From Bacillota bacterium (GTDB lineage: Bacteria; Bacillota; Limnochordia; Limnochordales; ZCTH02-B6), in NCBI GenBank assembly GCA_017577945.1, contig PKQS01000014.1, positions 1 through 64,000 of the forward strand: 64,000 nt of DNA. Direction: 5' to 3'. The translations under genes and the position numbers were made by a program. The number at the start of each line of letters is the position of its first letter. Position 1 is the stretch's first letter. The notes beneath the pieces were generated by a model. That model made no database searches and was not told where the DNA came from. It saw only the letters and a list, made by a program, of their open reading frames with translations. Shown here one piece after another: positions 51,470 to 58,402 of this stretch.

Positions 51470-52363
51470 TTGATCGGACTTTTCAAGCGATACATCGAAG
51501 AAGGTCGCGAAGACGAGACGATTGAGCTAAAGCTTTCGTACCATCCAGGCGAGGCGACACGTGAAATCGTGGCCATGGCCAACGCCGGCCGGCGCGGGTA
51601 CATCCTGTTCGGCGTCGCGGAAGCGAGCCAGCGCAGCGCCTCGGAGCCATTTATTTCGTCACAGAACGAACACTTTTCGAATCCAGATCTGACCGAGCGG
51701 CAGCTGCGGGAGTTTATGTTGCGGCGGGTAAATCCTGTGCCGCCGTTCCGGGTTTATTCCATGCGCTGGACGACCGGTGAGCTTCTCGGCGTCGTGGCCG
51801 TTGGCCTTTCAGACACTTTGCACGAATTTACGCAAGAAATCTTCAACCGGCGAAATGAACCCATCTGCAGACCGGGCACCTTTATCATGCGTGACGGCGT
51901 GCAGGTGCGCGCCATGTCCCTGGAAGACATCAACAGGCGCCTGCAACAAATCTCCTCGGCAACGGCGATGAAGTTCGTCGACGTCATCAATTTCGGCCAT
52001 GCGCTGACGGAGGAACAGATCAAGGAACTTCGGGACCTGGGGTACAACGTAGGGATTCCAAACCTGGGAGAGATGGTGCACCTGAACGATAATGAACCCC
52101 TTGGCCCTCAGGTAGAGCGCATCCTGGATTCTTTCGGATACTCCAAGGCGGAATGGGAACGCTGCGGCACCGACAACTTGTTCGTGCTGCCGACTCATGC
52201 AGAAATCGCTGGGGTTTTTCTGGCGCAATTGCACGGGCGCATGGGTCATTTTCCGCGTATTATCCGCCGGGTCCGAGGGGCCGACGGAGCCTTCCATGTG
52301 ACGGAAGTCATTGACTTGCAAAACATGCGACTCCAGCAACGGGCGCGAGCTATCAGCGTCTGA
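51470..52363 (+). CDS. Schlafen AlbA_2 domain fused to a Csx15-like domain
   Basis: A 297-residue two-domain protein. Residues 10-150 are an AlbA_2/Schlafen-type domain: ETIELKLSYHPGEATREIVAMANAG then GYILFGVAE, and a nucleic-acid-binding/endoribonuclease-like fold. Residues 169-290 begin VDVINFGHALTEEQ and contain LFVLPTHAEIAGVFLAQLHGRMGHFP and VTEVIDLQNMR, which resembles Csx15, a small type III accessory protein reported to bind cyclic tetra-adenylate. If so, this is a messenger-sensing effector or sponge. TTG-start with the reading frame five bases after the last RAMP gene. I have not seen this fusion described. The Schlafen call is firm, the Csx15 call moderate. Confidence 0.72.
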   Translation: MIGLFKRYIEEGREDETIELKLSYHPGEATREIVAMANAGRRGYILFGVAEASQRSASEPFISSQNEHFSNPDLTERQLREFMLRRVNPVPPFRVYSMRWTTGELLGVVAVGLSDTLHEFTQEIFNRRNEPICRPGTFIMRDGVQVRAMSLEDINRRLQQISSATAMKFVDVINFGHALTEEQIKELRDLGYNVGIPNLGEMVHLNDNEPLGPQVERILDSFGYSKAEWERCGTDNLFVLPTHAEIAGVFLAQLHGRMGHFPRIIRRVRGADGAFHVTEVIDLQNMRLQQRARAISV

Positions 52364-52378
52364 CGCTCCCCACCATCG

Positions 52379-52402
52379 GCAACATGGCCGGCCATGTTGC
52401 CA
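52379..52402. promoter_or_regulatory. Perfect 24-bp palindrome after the CRISPR operon
   Basis: GGCAACATGGCC is followed at once by its exact complement GGCCATGTTGCC. It starts 15 bases after the Schlafen-fusion stop and ends four bases before the -35 box of the next gene's promoter. No T-run follows, so it is more likely a protein-binding site (or both strands' hairpin) than a terminator. Confidence 0.7.
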
Positions 52403-52406
52403 TGCT

Positions 52407-52435
52407 TGGACCCTCCGGCCGACTCTGCTATGCTG
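52407..52435 (+). promoter_or_regulatory. Promoter of the orphan gene at 52.5 kb
   Basis: TTGGAC, 17 bases, TATGCT. The palindrome at 52379-52402 abuts it upstream, as an activator site would. Confidence 0.65.
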
Positions 52436-52468
52436 GCAGCGCGCCAGGTCGGCACGGAGGTGAATCCT

Positions 52469-52879
52469 GTGCTTGTATACACCACGGGTGGGCAGAGCGG
52501 CGATTCCAACCTGCAGCTGGTGGTCCGAGCCAGCGCCCGAGCCAGGGCAGCGGCGCAAGCGCGCGGCATTCCTTCCCGCGCCTTACACTTTGCGCCGGTC
52601 CACGTCGCCGCGCGAATCGTCGGTGACCTCCGGCCGGGCGACTGCTTCGTCGTCTCCAGCGATTACATCCAGGCGTTTCTTGTCTGCCGGGTCGTGGACA
52701 GGCAGGTGCACGACGACCACGTCTTCGCTGAAGTGCACGTCGAAGACATAGGGAACCAGGAACACATCTTCCACGTGGAGCGGACCCGGTTTCTGATCTC
52801 TATTTCGAGGGAATCCGCTTCGCCCCGCGACCCGCGAGACCAGCACGAAGACTCGGACGGAGGATCGCCGCGACGCTAG
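52469..52879 (+). CDS. Hypothetical protein linked to the type III-D locus
   Basis: A 136-residue soluble protein. It has a Ser/Asn-rich opening (YTTGGQSGDSNLQL), a helical Ala/Arg stretch, and then a beta-rich core GDCFVVSSDYIQAFLVCRVVDRQ and HIFHVERTRFLISIS, with an acidic, disordered tail. I recognise no family. The GTG at 52469 follows GGAGG at eight bases. It has its own promoter next to the palindrome and its own terminator, so it is a separate transcription unit at the end of the CRISPR block. A role in that system is possible only by position. Confidence 0.6.
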   Translation: MLVYTTGGQSGDSNLQLVVRASARARAAAQARGIPSRALHFAPVHVAARIVGDLRPGDCFVVSSDYIQAFLVCRVVDRQVHDDHVFAEVHVEDIGNQEHIFHVERTRFLISISRESASPRDPRDQHEDSDGGSPRR

Positions 52880-52941
52880 ATGAAGGTGTGGAGGCCGCTT
52901 GCCTGAGAAGCTCAGCGCCCGCGTGAGCGCTACCGCGTCGT

Positions 52942-52989
52942 CGACGGGCGTCCATAGCGGAGCTTCCTTGGGACGCCCGTCTTCCTTTC
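52942..52989 (+). terminator. Terminator after the orphan gene
   Basis: GACGGGCGTCC pairs with GGACGCCCGTC (11 bp, 17-base loop) and is followed by TTCCTTT. Confidence 0.75.
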
Positions 52990-53008
52990 CAACCGCGCGG
53001 TCGCCCCT

Positions 53009-53365
53009 TCAGATGCAAGAGCTCGCCGTTGGACTCAGCTCTGCATGAAGGCCAAAATAGCTCTGCATGGGGCCAAAATACGCGCCGACCGGACCTTGCA
53101 CCACGGCGAACCGGGCGTTCTCCCATTGGCTTACCGTCAGCACGCGCCCGCCGTCCACCTCGACTCGCCGCACGCTGTCCGCCACGTCCGCGACCCGAAT
53201 GGGCGGCATCCACTGCAGCAGCAAACGTTCAAACTCGGCCTGCCGCTGCCCGAGGCCGATGATGGGGATCCCGGCGTTGTTCAGAAGGTCCCCCCGCCAC
53301 AAGGGCTGCGGCCCCGTGCCCAACACCTGCGCGTAAAACCGCACTTCCCGCTGGTGTTCGGGCAC
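53009..53365 (-). CDS. VOC-family (glyoxalase/bleomycin-resistance-like) protein, probably damaged
   Basis: The translation shows a vicinal-oxygen-chelate fold: VPEHQREVRFYAQVLG, ADVADSVRRVEVDGGRVL and ARFAVVQGPVGAYFGPMQ, close to the end of the domain. The only usual start codon is the GTG at 53365, which cuts into the first strand. In-frame sequence upstream (RVLARDTAIA) belongs to the fold but has no ATG, GTG or TTG before a TAG at 53426-53428. A 22/21-base imperfect tandem duplication at 53037-53079 falls at the 3' end and shifts the frame. The gene is therefore likely degraded or uses CTG. Function not assigned beyond the fold. Confidence 0.5.
   Translation of the reverse strand: MPEHQREVRFYAQVLGTGPQPLWRGDLLNNAGIPIIGLGQRQAEFERLLLQWMPPIRVADVADSVRRVEVDGGRVLTVSQWENARFAVVQGPVGAYFGPMQSYFGLHAELSPTASSCI
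53037..53079. repeat. Imperfect tandem duplication in the VOC gene 3' end
   Basis: Two adjacent copies of GCTCTGCATG(A/G)(A/G)GGCCAAAATA-type sequence: 53037-53058 (22 bases) and 53059-53079 (21 bases). The one-base difference shifts the reading frame between copies. Confidence 0.8.
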
Positions 53366-53458
53366 GGCGATAGCGGTGTCCCGCGCCAGGACCCGTGTGC
53401 CCGGCAGCGAAAGGGATGCTGCACTCTACCTTTCCCATCCGGCAAGGGGAGCTTGAAC

Positions 53459-54850
53459 GTGGCTGCTCGTCGACATCCGTCAAGACCGCTGTGGTTGTGC
53501 AAAGACGTCCATAGCGAGCTTCTGCGACTAACTATACCGACCATCATCTCTACGCTGGCCGTGCCGCTGCTGGGCATGGTGGACACGGCGGTGCTCGGGC
53601 GCTTGCCCGACGTCAACCAGTTAGCCGGCGCGGCGGCCGCAGGCATCATCTTGAATGTCGTGATGCAGATGTTTTTCTTTTTGCGCATGGGCACGACGGC
53701 CCTCGTCGCGCAACAATGGGGCGCCGGGAACCCCCGCGGCGCCGCGCTGGTGCTTTTTCAGTCCTTGACCCTGGCCGCCGTTTTCGGCTTCCTGCTCGTC
53801 GTCTTCCGGCGCCCCATCGCCGCGGCCGGCTTCGCGCTGGTGGGCGCCGAACCCGGCGTCACGGCGGTGGCCCACGACTATTTCTCCATCCGCATCCTCG
53901 AAGCGCCGTTTTACCTCATGACGCTGGCGCTGACGGCGCTCATGCGAGGCCAAGGCGACGCGCTGGTGCCGATGTACGTCGTCATCGGCGTTAACGCGGT
54001 CAACGTCGTGGGCGACTTACTGCTGGTGCCGGGGACGTGGGGGCTGCCGTCGCTGGGAGCGGTGGGTGCGGCGTGGGCGTCGGTGGCGGCGCAGGCCGCG
54101 GGCTGGGCGGCGGCGTTCTGGGTGGGCTGGCGCCGCATCAGGACGTACTGGGACTGGACATGGCTACGCCGCTGGCGTCAGCTGCCCTGGCGGCGCTTCT
54201 TCGCCGTGCAGTCGCACTTGTTCGTTCGCACGCTGGTGCTCGTCTTGACGTTTTCCGCCGTTACGTCCCTGGCGGCGCGCTTGGAGTCCGCCACGCTGCT
54301 GGCAGCCCACGCCATCTTGATGCAGTTTTGGCAGCTCGTCAGCTACGCCGTCGACGGCTTCGCGTTCGCTACCGAAACGACGGTGGGCAGCTGGCTCGGG
54401 CGAGGGGAGCGGCACATGGCCCACGCGAGCGCGACGGCCGCTCTCGTCTGGGGTGTCGGCCTCGGCACGCTGTTCGGCGTGGCGTACTTCTTCTTCGTTG
54501 ACGATTTCGCGGTATTGTTCACGCACAACGAAGACGTCCTCGCCGTCGTCGTCAGCCTCGTCTGGGCCGTGGCCGTCAGCCAGCCCATCAACGCCGCGGC
54601 CTACATCTTCGACGGCATCTTAATCGGAGCCACCGACACCCGCTACTTGCGCAACGCGATGCTCTTGAGCACGGCGGTTTTCGCCTTCATCATCGCTGCC
54701 GGCTGGATGACGGCAGGCTTGTCGCTCCCGCTCATTTGGTGGGCCATGCTGGTGTTCATGGGCATGAGAGCGCTGACGCTGGGGCTTCGGTTCCGGTCAG
54801 GGGCGTGGATGGACCATGGAATTGTCACACGGCGAGCCGGCGAAGGTTGA
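53459..54850 (+). CDS. MATE-family efflux protein (DinF-like)
   Basis: A 463-residue membrane protein with twelve hydrophobic helices. ELLRLTIPTIISTLAVPLLGMVDTAVLG is the typical DinF/MATE first helix pair, and MRGQGDALVPMYVVIGVNAVNV matches the fourth/fifth-helix region. GTG at 53459 is seven bases after GGGGAG. The reading frame is open 400 bases further upstream, across the damaged VOC gene, but this part is not coding. It has the same length as the other MATE gene (2215-3606), yet the two sequences are clearly distinct. Confidence 0.9.
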   Translation: MAARRHPSRPLWLCKDVHSELLRLTIPTIISTLAVPLLGMVDTAVLGRLPDVNQLAGAAAAGIILNVVMQMFFFLRMGTTALVAQQWGAGNPRGAALVLFQSLTLAAVFGFLLVVFRRPIAAAGFALVGAEPGVTAVAHDYFSIRILEAPFYLMTLALTALMRGQGDALVPMYVVIGVNAVNVVGDLLLVPGTWGLPSLGAVGAAWASVAAQAAGWAAAFWVGWRRIRTYWDWTWLRRWRQLPWRRFFAVQSHLFVRTLVLVLTFSAVTSLAARLESATLLAAHAILMQFWQLVSYAVDGFAFATETTVGSWLGRGERHMAHASATAALVWGVGLGTLFGVAYFFFVDDFAVLFTHNEDVLAVVVSLVWAVAVSQPINAAAYIFDGILIGATDTRYLRNAMLLSTAVFAFIIAAGWMTAGLSLPLIWWAMLVFMGMRALTLGLRFRSGAWMDHGIVTRRAGEG

Positions 54851-54950
54851 GCCGTTCTGACGCAGCACCAAGGGCAAGCCAACGCGAAAAAAGGCAAGCC
54901 GCGGCCGAAAGATGAGCGGCGGAACGAGACGAAAAACTGTTGGCGGGCCT

Positions 54951-55610
54951 TTAGTCTTCGTCCAGTTCGAACAAGCGCACGTTCTTCTCGCCGCGCCGCG
55001 GCGGGCGCACGTAGCAGCGCCGGCAGCGCGGCTCGTACAGATCCGTGTCGCCCGGCATGAAGCGAGGCGACTCGTACGGCGCCGGCTGGCCGTTGATGAG
55101 CCGCTGCGTGAACGTGGCGGTAGGCGTCTTGCAAACCGCGCACACCGCGCGCAGCTTCGTGACGCTGTCGGCGATAGCCAGCGCGCCGGCCATGATCTGG
55201 AACGGCTCGCCGCGGAAATCTTTGTCCAGCCCGGCCACGATGACCAGCGCCCGGTCGGCCAGCTGCGCGATAACGGGAAGTTCCGACTCGTCGAAGAAGT
55301 GCGCCTCGTCGATGGCGATGATGCGCTGACCCGGCGTGCGCTTCCAAGCGATTTCCCGCAGGCTGGAAATGACCCGGGCGGGGAAGTAGGTGCCTGAGCG
55401 CGATTTGAGCACGCCCGGCCCCCTCTGCACGCTGCTGCCGTGCGTGTACACTTCGATCTCTACGCCCGTATGCTTCCAGAGGGTCAAAATGCGAATAAGC
55501 TCTTCCGACTTGCCCGAGTACATGCAGCCGGCGATGACGTGCAGCCCCGTAAACGAAAGTGCGTGCACGTCCCCCAGCCCGTTGCTGCCCTGAAACATGG
55601 CGGTGTACAT
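54951..55610 (-). CDS. tdk: Thymidine kinase (class II)
   Basis: A 219-residue kinase salvaging thymidine to dTMP. The P-loop is GCMYSGKS (28-35), the Asp/Glu motif DEAHFF and the lasso region VAGLDKDFRGEPF follow, and a structural zinc site has two CxxC pairs (CAVC and CRRC). The ATG at 55610 lies ten bases after GAGG. It is convergent with the MATE gene and 43 bases downstream of folA, completing a dTMP-supply group with folA and thyA. Confidence 0.95.
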   Translation of the reverse strand: MYTAMFQGSNGLGDVHALSFTGLHVIAGCMYSGKSEELIRILTLWKHTGVEIEVYTHGSSVQRGPGVLKSRSGTYFPARVISSLREIAWKRTPGQRIIAIDEAHFFDESELPVIAQLADRALVIVAGLDKDFRGEPFQIMAGALAIADSVTKLRAVCAVCKTPTATFTQRLINGQPAPYESPRFMPGDTDLYEPRCRRCYVRPPRRGEKNVRLFELDED

Positions 55611-55653
55611 AGGAAACAAACCTCGCTCCGCAACCCCGCACCGTGCCAGCCCG

Positions 55654-56139
55654 CTACCCGCGCCGCCGGGCAACGTAAATCACGAACCCGTACTCGTTCC
55701 GCTCGTCCGCCTCGTGCCGGCGCAGTTCCGTCAGCTCCCACTCGTCTCCGAGCTCGGGAAAATACGCGTCGCCTTCCACCACGGCATCCACTTCGGTCAG
55801 GTAGATGACGTCCGCATGCGGCAAGAACGCCTCGTAAATCTGCTGCCCGCCGATAACGAACAGCTCCCCGTCCTCCGGGCCCAGCGGCAGCGCCAGCGCC
55901 TCTTCCGGCGAGTGAACTACGTCCACCCCGTCCGCCCGGAAGTTCCGGTCCCGCGTCACCACCACATTGCGCCGCCCCGGCAACGGCCCGCCCAACGACG
56001 CAAACGTCTTGCGCCCCATGATCACGGTGTTGCCCAGGGTCGTCTCGCGGAAAAAGCGCATGTCGTCCTTTAGCCGCCACGGGATGCGGCCGCCCCGGCC
56101 GATGACGCCGTTCTTGCCGCGCGCGACAATCATCTTCAC
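55654..56139 (-). CDS. folA: Dihydrofolate reductase
   Basis: A 161-residue NADPH-dependent reductase regenerating THF from DHF produced by ThyA. Motifs: MIVARGKNGVIG, IPWRLKDDMRFFRETT, VIMGRKTFASLG (with the NADPH loop), VIGGQQIYEAFL. The GTG at 56139 is taken as the start because it gives the usual length; a GTG nine codons upstream with GGAGG before it is an alternative. Located between thyA (89 bases upstream) and tdk. Confidence 0.95.
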   Translation of the reverse strand: MKMIVARGKNGVIGRGGRIPWRLKDDMRFFRETTLGNTVIMGRKTFASLGGPLPGRRNVVVTRDRNFRADGVDVVHSPEEALALPLGPEDGELFVIGGQQIYEAFLPHADVIYLTEVDAVVEGDAYFPELGDEWELTELRRHEADERNEYGFVIYVARRRG

Positions 56140-56227
56140 GCGACGGCTTGCTCCGGGAACCTCCACGACGGCTGGCCCTCCGTCTTCCTGCCGCGGCCCG
56201 CCCGGCGTCATAGCGATCCGCCCGCCG

Positions 56228-57034
56228 TTAGACCGCGACCTCGCCTTTGATGTGCGGGTGCGGGTTGTAGTTTTCGATGATGATGTCTTCGTAGCGGAAG
56301 TCGTCGATGGACCGGACGTCCCTCGCAAAGCGCAGCGTCGGCAGCGGCCTGGGCTCCCTCGTCAACTGCAGCTTCACCTGCTCGATGTGATTGTTGTAGA
56401 TATGCACATCGCCGAAGGTATGAATGAACTCGCCGACCTCAAGCCCCACGACGTGCGCAATCATGTGGGTGAGCAAGGCGTAGCTGGCGATGTTGAAGGG
56501 AACGCCCAGGAAATAGTCGCCCGAGCGCTGGTACAGCTGGCACGACAGCTTGCCGTTCGCGACGTAGAACTGGAACAGCGTGTGGCACGGGCGCAAAGCC
56601 ATCTTGTCTAAGTCCGCCACGTTCCAAGCGCTGACGATAATCCCGCGGTCATGCGGCTTCGTCCGCAGCATCTCGATGGCTTCGGCGATCTGGTCGATGG
56701 TGCGGCGGCGGCCCTGCTCATCGAACACAGTCCAGCTGCGCCACTGCGCGCCGTAAATGGGCCCGAGCTCGCCGTTTTCATCGGCCCACGGATCCCAGAT
56801 GTGCACGCCGTGCTCGTTCAGGTAGCGAATGTTGGTGTCGCCCCGCAGGAACCAGAGCAGCTCGTAAATGATGGCGCGCACGTTCAGCTTCTTGGTCGTC
56901 AGCAGCGGAAAGCCCTGAGACAAATCGAAGCGCATCTGGTAGCCGAACACGCTGAGGGTGCCCGTCCCCGTGCGGTCCGGCTTCGGCACGCCGTGTTCGA
57001 GAATGTACCGGCCCAAATCGAGATACTGTTTCAC
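56228..57034 (-). CDS. thyA: Thymidylate synthase
   Basis: A 268-residue enzyme converting dUMP to dTMP with methylene-THF. The catalytic Cys150 is in [11 protein letters not shown]. Other invariant blocks are [48 protein letters not shown] and [12 protein letters not shown] at 57034 follows GGGAGAAGG. First gene of thyA-folA-tdk. Confidence 0.97.
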   Translation of the reverse strand: MKQYLDLGRYILEHGVPKPDRTGTGTLSVFGYQMRFDLSQGFPLLTTKKLNVRAIIYELLWFLRGDTNIRYLNEHGVHIWDPWADENGELGPIYGAQWRSWTVFDEQGRRRTIDQIAEAIEMLRTKPHDRGIIVSAWNVADLDKMALRPCHTLFQFYVANGKLSCQLYQRSGDYFLGVPFNIASYALLTHMIAHVVGLEVGEFIHTFGDVHIYNNHIEQVKLQLTREPRPLPTLRFARDVRSIDDFRYEDIIIENYNPHPHIKGEVAV

Positions 57035-57067
57035 GCTGTCCTTCTCCCGCCGACTGGTCTTGTCCCC

Positions 57068-57096
57068 AGTTTACACCACCTCCCCCGCCGAGCCAA
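57068..57096 (-). promoter_or_regulatory. Promoter of thyA-folA-tdk
   Basis: On the minus strand TTGGCT, 17 bases, TAAACT, about 30 bases before the thyA start. Confidence 0.5.
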
Positions 57097-57122
57097 GCAC
57101 CGCCCGCGGGCGACGTTCATAC

Positions 57123-57156
57123 TTTGCCTGCGGGCAAACATCTTGCCCGGGGGCAA
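57123..57156. promoter_or_regulatory. Two tandem palindromes between thyA and the second SOD gene
   Basis: TTTGCC-TGCG-GGCAAA (57123-57138) and TTGCCC-GG-GGGCAA (57143-57156) are related inverted repeats with centres 19 bases apart, roughly two helical turns. They look like adjacent operators for one regulator in the divergent region. Confidence 0.6.
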
Positions 57157-57234
57157 CCAGCCGCAACGCACGGCCCACACATGGATAACGGCCCGCCGCG
57201 CCGGAGCGGGCCGGCGAAGGAGGAGGAGATCACC

Positions 57235-58332
57235 TTGGGCGCGCCCAGCGGAAACGGCTGCGTGGGACGGCACGAACTGCCGCCGCTGCCGTACGATTAC
57301 GACGCTTTGGAACCGTACATCAGCGAACGCACCGTGCGCCTGCACCACAGCGTGCACCACCGCACCTACGTGGACGGGCTGAACGCCGCCGAGGAAGCGC
57401 TGGCGCAGGCTCGCCGCGAGCGGCGCTGGGACACCGTCAACGACTTGCTGCGCCGCCTGGCGTTCCACGGCTCCGGGCACTTCCTGCACACGATTTACTG
57501 GACGAACATGCATCCCGAGGGCGGCGGCCGTCCCACGGACGAAGAGTTGATGCGCCAGATCCAGCGGGACTTCGGCTCCTTCGAAGCGTTTCGCGACCAG
57601 TTTACCGCCGCGGCCAACGCCTTGCCGGGCAACGGCTGGGTGCTGCTGGTCTGGCAGCCGGAGGCCGGCAAACTGGAAATCCTGCAGACGGAGCAGCACC
57701 ACCTCTCCGCCCAGTGGACGGCGGTGCCCATTCTGGCGCTCGACTTGTGGGAACACGCTTACTACCTGCAATACCAAGCGCGGCGGCCGGACTACGTGGA
57801 GTCGTGGTGGAACGTGGTCAACTGGCCTGACGTAGCACAGCGCCTGCGGCGAGCGCGGCGCGAGCGAAACGCCAGGGAAGAGGCGACGGACTGCGCAGAG
57901 GGTTCGGACTGGGAAGAAGACGGCGACGGATCGGATTGGCCGGACGGCTCGGACAGCGAAACCGGCGACGGGTCGTACGGCGACGTGGGCGACAAGCCGG
58001 GCGGCGACCCGGACGCGGGCGGACCCGACGCACCGCCGCCTGACGGGTACGGCGACGGCGGCCGCCACGAAGCCGGCGTCGGGACCGCCGGCGGAACGGA
58101 CGCCGGCTCCGGCACAGGTATGAACGGCGGCGACGGCGCCCGTCGCGGGTCGTTGCGCGTAGCAAGCGAGCCACAGGCCAGGTCAAGCCAGGACGAGATC
58201 GCGGCGGTGCAAACCGTCTACGGCTCTCGCGCGAGCGTCCGCCGCGCCCTGTGGGCCGGCGCCGTCAAAGGGGGCACCACGACCCGCACCGGCACCGTGC
58301 GGCCCACGTCAGGCCGGCGCTTCCTCCCCTAG
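57235..58332 (+). CDS. Superoxide dismutase (Fe/Mn) with long Asp/Gly-rich C-terminal tail
   Basis: A 365-residue protein. Residues 12-205 are a Fe/Mn superoxide dismutase domain with its ligands retained: H37 (LHHSVHH), H85 (GSGHFLHTIYW), D170 and H174 (LDLWEHAYYLQYQ). Residues 215-345 are a low-complexity Asp/Gly/Pro/Ser-rich, acidic tail, and the last 45 residues are basic. Such an extension recalls B. subtilis SodF-type and spore-coat dismutases, but its role is not known. TTG 57235 follows GGAGGAG at six bases; upstream in-frame ATGs lack a ribosome site. The tandem palindromes upstream suggest its own control. Confidence 0.88.
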   Translation: MGAPSGNGCVGRHELPPLPYDYDALEPYISERTVRLHHSVHHRTYVDGLNAAEEALAQARRERRWDTVNDLLRRLAFHGSGHFLHTIYWTNMHPEGGGRPTDEELMRQIQRDFGSFEAFRDQFTAAANALPGNGWVLLVWQPEAGKLEILQTEQHHLSAQWTAVPILALDLWEHAYYLQYQARRPDYVESWWNVVNWPDVAQRLRRARRERNAREEATDCAEGSDWEEDGDGSDWPDGSDSETGDGSYGDVGDKPGGDPDAGGPDAPPPDGYGDGGRHEAGVGTAGGTDAGSGTGMNGGDGARRGSLRVASEPQARSSQDEIAAVQTVYGSRASVRRALWAGAVKGGTTTRTGTVRPTSGRRFLP

Positions 58333-58402
58333 GCGGGCGCAGGGCAGTTCGCTTCCGGCTTAAACGGCGCTCGCGAGCCCGGCGCGGAACGCGGCGCGCC
58401 GG

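Noticed and set aside
41258..52879. cas1, cas2 or cas6 hidden among the unassigned genes
   Set aside because: The unassigned proteins (47579-48058, 49813-50415, 52469-52879) show neither the Cas6 glycine-rich C-terminal loop nor Cas1/Cas2 motifs.
53045..53458. N-terminal extension of the second MATE protein
   Set aside because: The frame is open, but it runs antisense through the VOC-like sequence, and a GGGGAG ribosome site lies seven bases before the GTG at 53459, giving a normal MATE start.
41017..54000. CRISPR repeat array
   Set aside because: I looked for regularly spaced direct repeats of 25-40 bases in all gaps of the accessory block (41017-41257, 43716-44021, 52364-53458) and found none. 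The only tandem repeat is the short 22/21-base duplication at 53037-53079.
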